Below, piece by piece: positions 62,246 to 64,000 of a stretch of DNA of 64,000 bases (its first letter is position 1; each line of letters starts with the position of its first letter). The position numbers and the translations under genes are program-made. This DNA is from Stenotrophomonas tumulicola (GTDB lineage: Bacteria; Pseudomonadota; Gammaproteobacteria; Xanthomonadales; Xanthomonadaceae): the NCBI RefSeq assembly GCF_014117215.1, contig NZ_JACGXS010000005.1:1-64000 (forward strand), in the 5' to 3' direction. The notes under the pieces are model-generated. The model did no database searches, had not been told where the DNA came from, and saw only the letters and a list, made by a program, of their open reading frames with translations.

Positions 62246-62268
62246 GCAGCGCCGGGCCATGCCCGGCG
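62246..62268 (+). repeat. SMAG variant after rnr
   Basis: GCAG-headed palindrome with the GCCGGGCC-AT-GCCCGGC stem. A short GGCGCGC/GCGCGCC hairpin (62221-62236) lies between it and the rnr stop. It is 23 bp before the GFA gene start. Confidence 0.65.
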
Positions 62269-62290
62269 ACACCAGACACCGGAGGCCCCG

Positions 62291-62776
62291 ATGCAAGCCC
62301 AATCCGAGTACAGCGGTGGTTGCCAGTGCGGCGCCGTCCGCTTCCAGGTCCGCGGTGAGCTGCGGGACAGCTCCATCTGCCATTGCCGGATGTGCCAGAA
62401 GGCGTTCGGTGCGTACTACGCGCCGCTGGTTTCGGTGCGCGGCGTGCAGTTTGCCTGGACCCGCGGCCAGCCCAGCCACTTCCAGTCGTCCAACCTGGTT
62501 CGCCGCGGCTTCTGCGCGCAGTGCGGTACCCCGCTGACCTACGAGGCACCGGATGGCGTGGCGGTTGCCGCCGGTGCATTCGACCAGCCTGGCCGGCTGC
62601 CCCCGAGCCGCCAGTACGGCATGGAAGCCCGGTTGTCGTTCATGGGAGGGCTGGATTCGCTGCCTTCCACCCGGACCGACGAGGACGTGGAGTCGCTGGA
62701 ATTCCTCGCCCGCATCGTGTCCCACCAGCACCCGGACCATGACACGCCGCACTGGCCCCCGCGCACGCGCGGGTAG
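62291..62776 (+). CDS. GFA-family (glutathione-dependent formaldehyde-activating-like) zinc protein
   Basis: 161 residues. The Cys pattern of the GFA/CENP-V fold is complete: GGCQCGAVRFQV, CHCRMCQKAFGA and RRGFCAQCGTPLTYE, which bind two zinc ions. Family members include glutathione-hydroxymethyl adduct enzymes, but most have no proven activity, so a specific reaction is not claimed. GGAGG lies shortly before the ATG. The C-terminal ~20 residues (SHQHPDHDTPHWPPRTRG) are His/Pro-rich, and the stop codon TAG is the TAG of a GTAG-headed SMAG palindrome. Confidence 0.85.
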   Translation: MQAQSEYSGGCQCGAVRFQVRGELRDSSICHCRMCQKAFGAYYAPLVSVRGVQFAWTRGQPSHFQSSNLVRRGFCAQCGTPLTYEAPDGVAVAAGAFDQPGRLPPSRQYGMEARLSFMGGLDSLPSTRTDEDVESLEFLARIVSHQHPDHDTPHWPPRTRG

Positions 62777-62839
62777 CGCCGGGCCGTGCCCGGGGCGGGC
62801 TCGCGGGATCAACGGCTGCCGGGCATGGCCCGGCGCTGG
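62773..62839. repeat. Inverted SMAG pair overlapping the GFA stop codon
   Basis: GTAGCGCCGGGCCGTGCCCGG at 62773-62793 and a minus-strand relative ending GGCGCTGG at 62818-62839. The first supplies the GFA stop codon (62774-62776). Confidence 0.7.
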
Positions 62840-62896
62840 CAGCACCGGGTGCGCCGATGCTCTACCATAGCCACCCCCTTTCCGGTCACGCCGCGC

Positions 62897-63640
62897 ATGA
62901 GCAAGAACAGCCAGTGGATCGTCGGCGTCAACGCCGTCGCGTCCTCCATCGAGAATGACGCCGAGAACGTGCGCGAAGTCCTGGTGGAAGCCGGGGCGAA
63001 GAATCCGCGCCTGGTCGAGATCGAGGAGAATGCCCGCCGCAAGGGTATCGACGTGCGCAAGGTGAACAGCCAGGCGCTGGACGGCGTGGGCGGTTCGGTA
63101 CGCCACCAGGGCGTGGCCGCGCGTTATGCGGCGGCACGCACCTATGGCGAGAACGAGCTGGAGGCGCTGGTCGAAGCTGCCGACGGCAAGGCGCTGCTGC
63201 TGGTGCTGGACGAGGTGCAGGATCCACATAACCTCGGCGCCTGCCTGCGCAGCGCTGCTGCGGCCGGCGCCACGGCGGTGATCATCCCCAAGGACAAGTC
63301 CGCCACGGTGAACGCCACCGTACGCAAGACCTCGGCAGGCGCGGCCGACCGCATTCCGGTGGTGGCGGTGACCAACCTGTCGCGTTGCCTGAAGGACCTG
63401 CAGAAGCAGGGTGTATGGATCTACGGCCTGGCTGGCGAGGCCACCGCGTCGCTGTACCAGCTGGACCTGAAGGGCAACATCGCGCTGGTACTGGGCGGCG
63501 AGGCTGATGGCCTGCGCCGGCTCACCCGTGAGAACTGCGATGGCCTGGTCAAGATTCCGATGCCGGGTGAGATCGAGAGCCTGAACGTTTCCGTCGCCGC
63601 CGGCGTCAGCCTGTTCGAAGTGGTCCGGCAGCGCGGTTGA
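62897..63640 (+). CDS. rlmB: 23S rRNA (guanosine-2'-O-)-methyltransferase RlmB
   Basis: 247 residues (E. coli RlmB 243). It methylates the ribose of G2251 in the P-loop of 23S rRNA. An N-terminal substrate-binding domain (WIVGVNAVASSIENDAENVREV) leads to a SPOUT domain: LLLVLDEVQDPHNLGACLRSAAAAGA, IPKDKSATVNATVRKTSAGA, then the SAM-knot motifs LVLGGEADGLRRLTRENCD and IPMPGEIESLNVSVAAGVSLFE. The ATG at 62897 gives the family-length protein. rnr and rlmB are neighbours in E. coli too, here with the GFA gene inserted. Confidence 0.96.
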   Translation: MSKNSQWIVGVNAVASSIENDAENVREVLVEAGAKNPRLVEIEENARRKGIDVRKVNSQALDGVGGSVRHQGVAARYAAARTYGENELEALVEAADGKALLLVLDEVQDPHNLGACLRSAAAAGATAVIIPKDKSATVNATVRKTSAGAADRIPVVAVTNLSRCLKDLQKQGVWIYGLAGEATASLYQLDLKGNIALVLGGEADGLRRLTRENCDGLVKIPMPGEIESLNVSVAAGVSLFEVVRQRG

Positions 63641-63657
63641 TCCGCCGCCGCTCGACG

Positions 63658-63680
63658 GTAGCGCCGGACCATGTCCGGCG
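63658..63680 (+). repeat. SMAG palindrome
   Basis: GTAGCGCCGGACC-AT-GTCCGGCG, between convergent rlmB and the efflux gene. The stem bases differ from other copies with compensating changes (GGAC/GTCC), so pairing is preserved. Confidence 0.8.
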
Positions 63681-63703
63681 AGCGCAGCGGCGAAGCATGC
63701 CTG

Positions 63704-64000
63704 TCAGCCCGCACTGCCCCCCAGCGCCTTGAACAGGGTTACGTCATTGGCCAGCTGGCTCTGCCGCACGCGTGCCAGCGACAGCTCGGCCTGGCGCCGG
63801 GTCTGCTGCGCCAGCAGCCAGTCACGCAGATCGGTGGCGCCGACCCGATAACGCACCTCTTCGGCGTGCTCCACGGCCACTGCCTCGTCAAATGAGGCCT
63901 GCGACGCGGCCACCTGGATCGCCAGCTGGTCGCGCGCCGACAGCGCGTTGTCCACTTCCGACAACGCGGTGTAAAGCGTTTTGCGGAACTGGATGGCGGC
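63704..64000 (-). CDS. Outer-membrane efflux protein (TolC/NodT family), 5' end outside the window
   Basis: Only the last 98 codons and stop are present; the gene runs off the right edge in frame. The visible part, AIQFRKTLYTALSEVDNALSAR, EAVAVEHAEEVRYRVGATDLRDWLLAQ and QTRRQAELSLARVRQSQLANDVTLFKALGG, is the C-terminal alpha-hairpin repeat of outer-membrane factors (compare RYRAGxGSYLDVL of emrC). It is probably the third gene of a tripartite RND or MFS pump whose other genes lie outside. Not the same gene as emrC. Confidence 0.85.
   Translation of the reverse strand, partial: AAIQFRKTLYTALSEVDNALSARDQLAIQVAASQASFDEAVAVEHAEEVRYRVGATDLRDWLLAQQTRRQAELSLARVRQSQLANDVTLFKALGGSAG

Overview
The window looks like chromosomal core DNA of a Stenotrophomonas species or a very close Xanthomonadaceae relative. 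The DNA is GC-rich. The gene order rlmB/rnr, accA-dnaE-rnhB-lpxB-lpxA-fabZ-lpxD-bamA-rseP-dxr-cdsA-uppS-frr-pyrH, and tsf-rpsB/map-glnD-dapD-dapE fits this group. About two dozen short GTAG-headed palindromes sit between genes and match the SMAG repeats described from S. maltophilia. A MarR-OMF-EmrA-EmrB operon has the layout of the S. maltophilia EmrCAB pump. No IS transposase, prophage, CRISPR array, rRNA operon or plasmid gene was seen.

Layout. 1-15 kb is a mosaic of small units: two EamA transporters, a DUF72 protein, a serine beta-lactamase-like hydrolase, an ABC exporter, a DUF885 lipoprotein, two regulators (LysR, PadR), a secreted cyclophilin, a PHA depolymerase, a methyltransferase and a HemJ/CopD-like membrane protein. 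15.4-32.6 kb is a long minus-strand block for envelope building and replication: accA, dnaE, rnhB, the lipid A genes lpxB-lpxA-fabZ-lpxD with overlapping stops and starts, then bamA, rseP, dxr, cdsA, uppS and frr. 32.7-37.1 kb holds pyrH, a HDOD-GGDEF cyclase, tsf and rpsB. At 37.3-37.5 kb transcription diverges to the plus-strand set map-glnD-dapD-yffB-dapE (N-terminal Met removal, nitrogen sensing, lysine/DAP synthesis). A 176-bp tandem repeat built of SMAG palindromes follows. After it comes asnB, preceded by what looks like a complete asparagine attenuator. 46-57 kb carries a penicillin-acylase-family enzyme, a bacterioferritin, parC, an AraC regulator and emrRCAB. 57.4-59.6 kb has three tRNA-Leu(CAG) genes, each with its own promoter and terminator; two are identical and bracket a LysR-TSUP pair. 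The end holds rnr, a GFA-family protein, rlmB and the 3' part of an outer-membrane efflux gene.

The most striking signal is upstream of asnB. A 33-residue reading frame has seven Asn codons among residues 10-21. It overlaps a 13-nt segment exactly complementary to the 5' arm of a strong intrinsic terminator, and a further segment upstream can pair with the antiterminator arm. This is the arrangement expected for ribosome-mediated attenuation by asparaginyl-tRNA supply. Other points worth a look are a repeated hairpin element with TCCA apical loops (three copies), a DapD with a histone-H1-like Lys/Ala tail, a bacterioferritin lacking the haem-ligating Met52, a structured rpsB leader, and genes whose 3' ends lie inside palindromic repeats.
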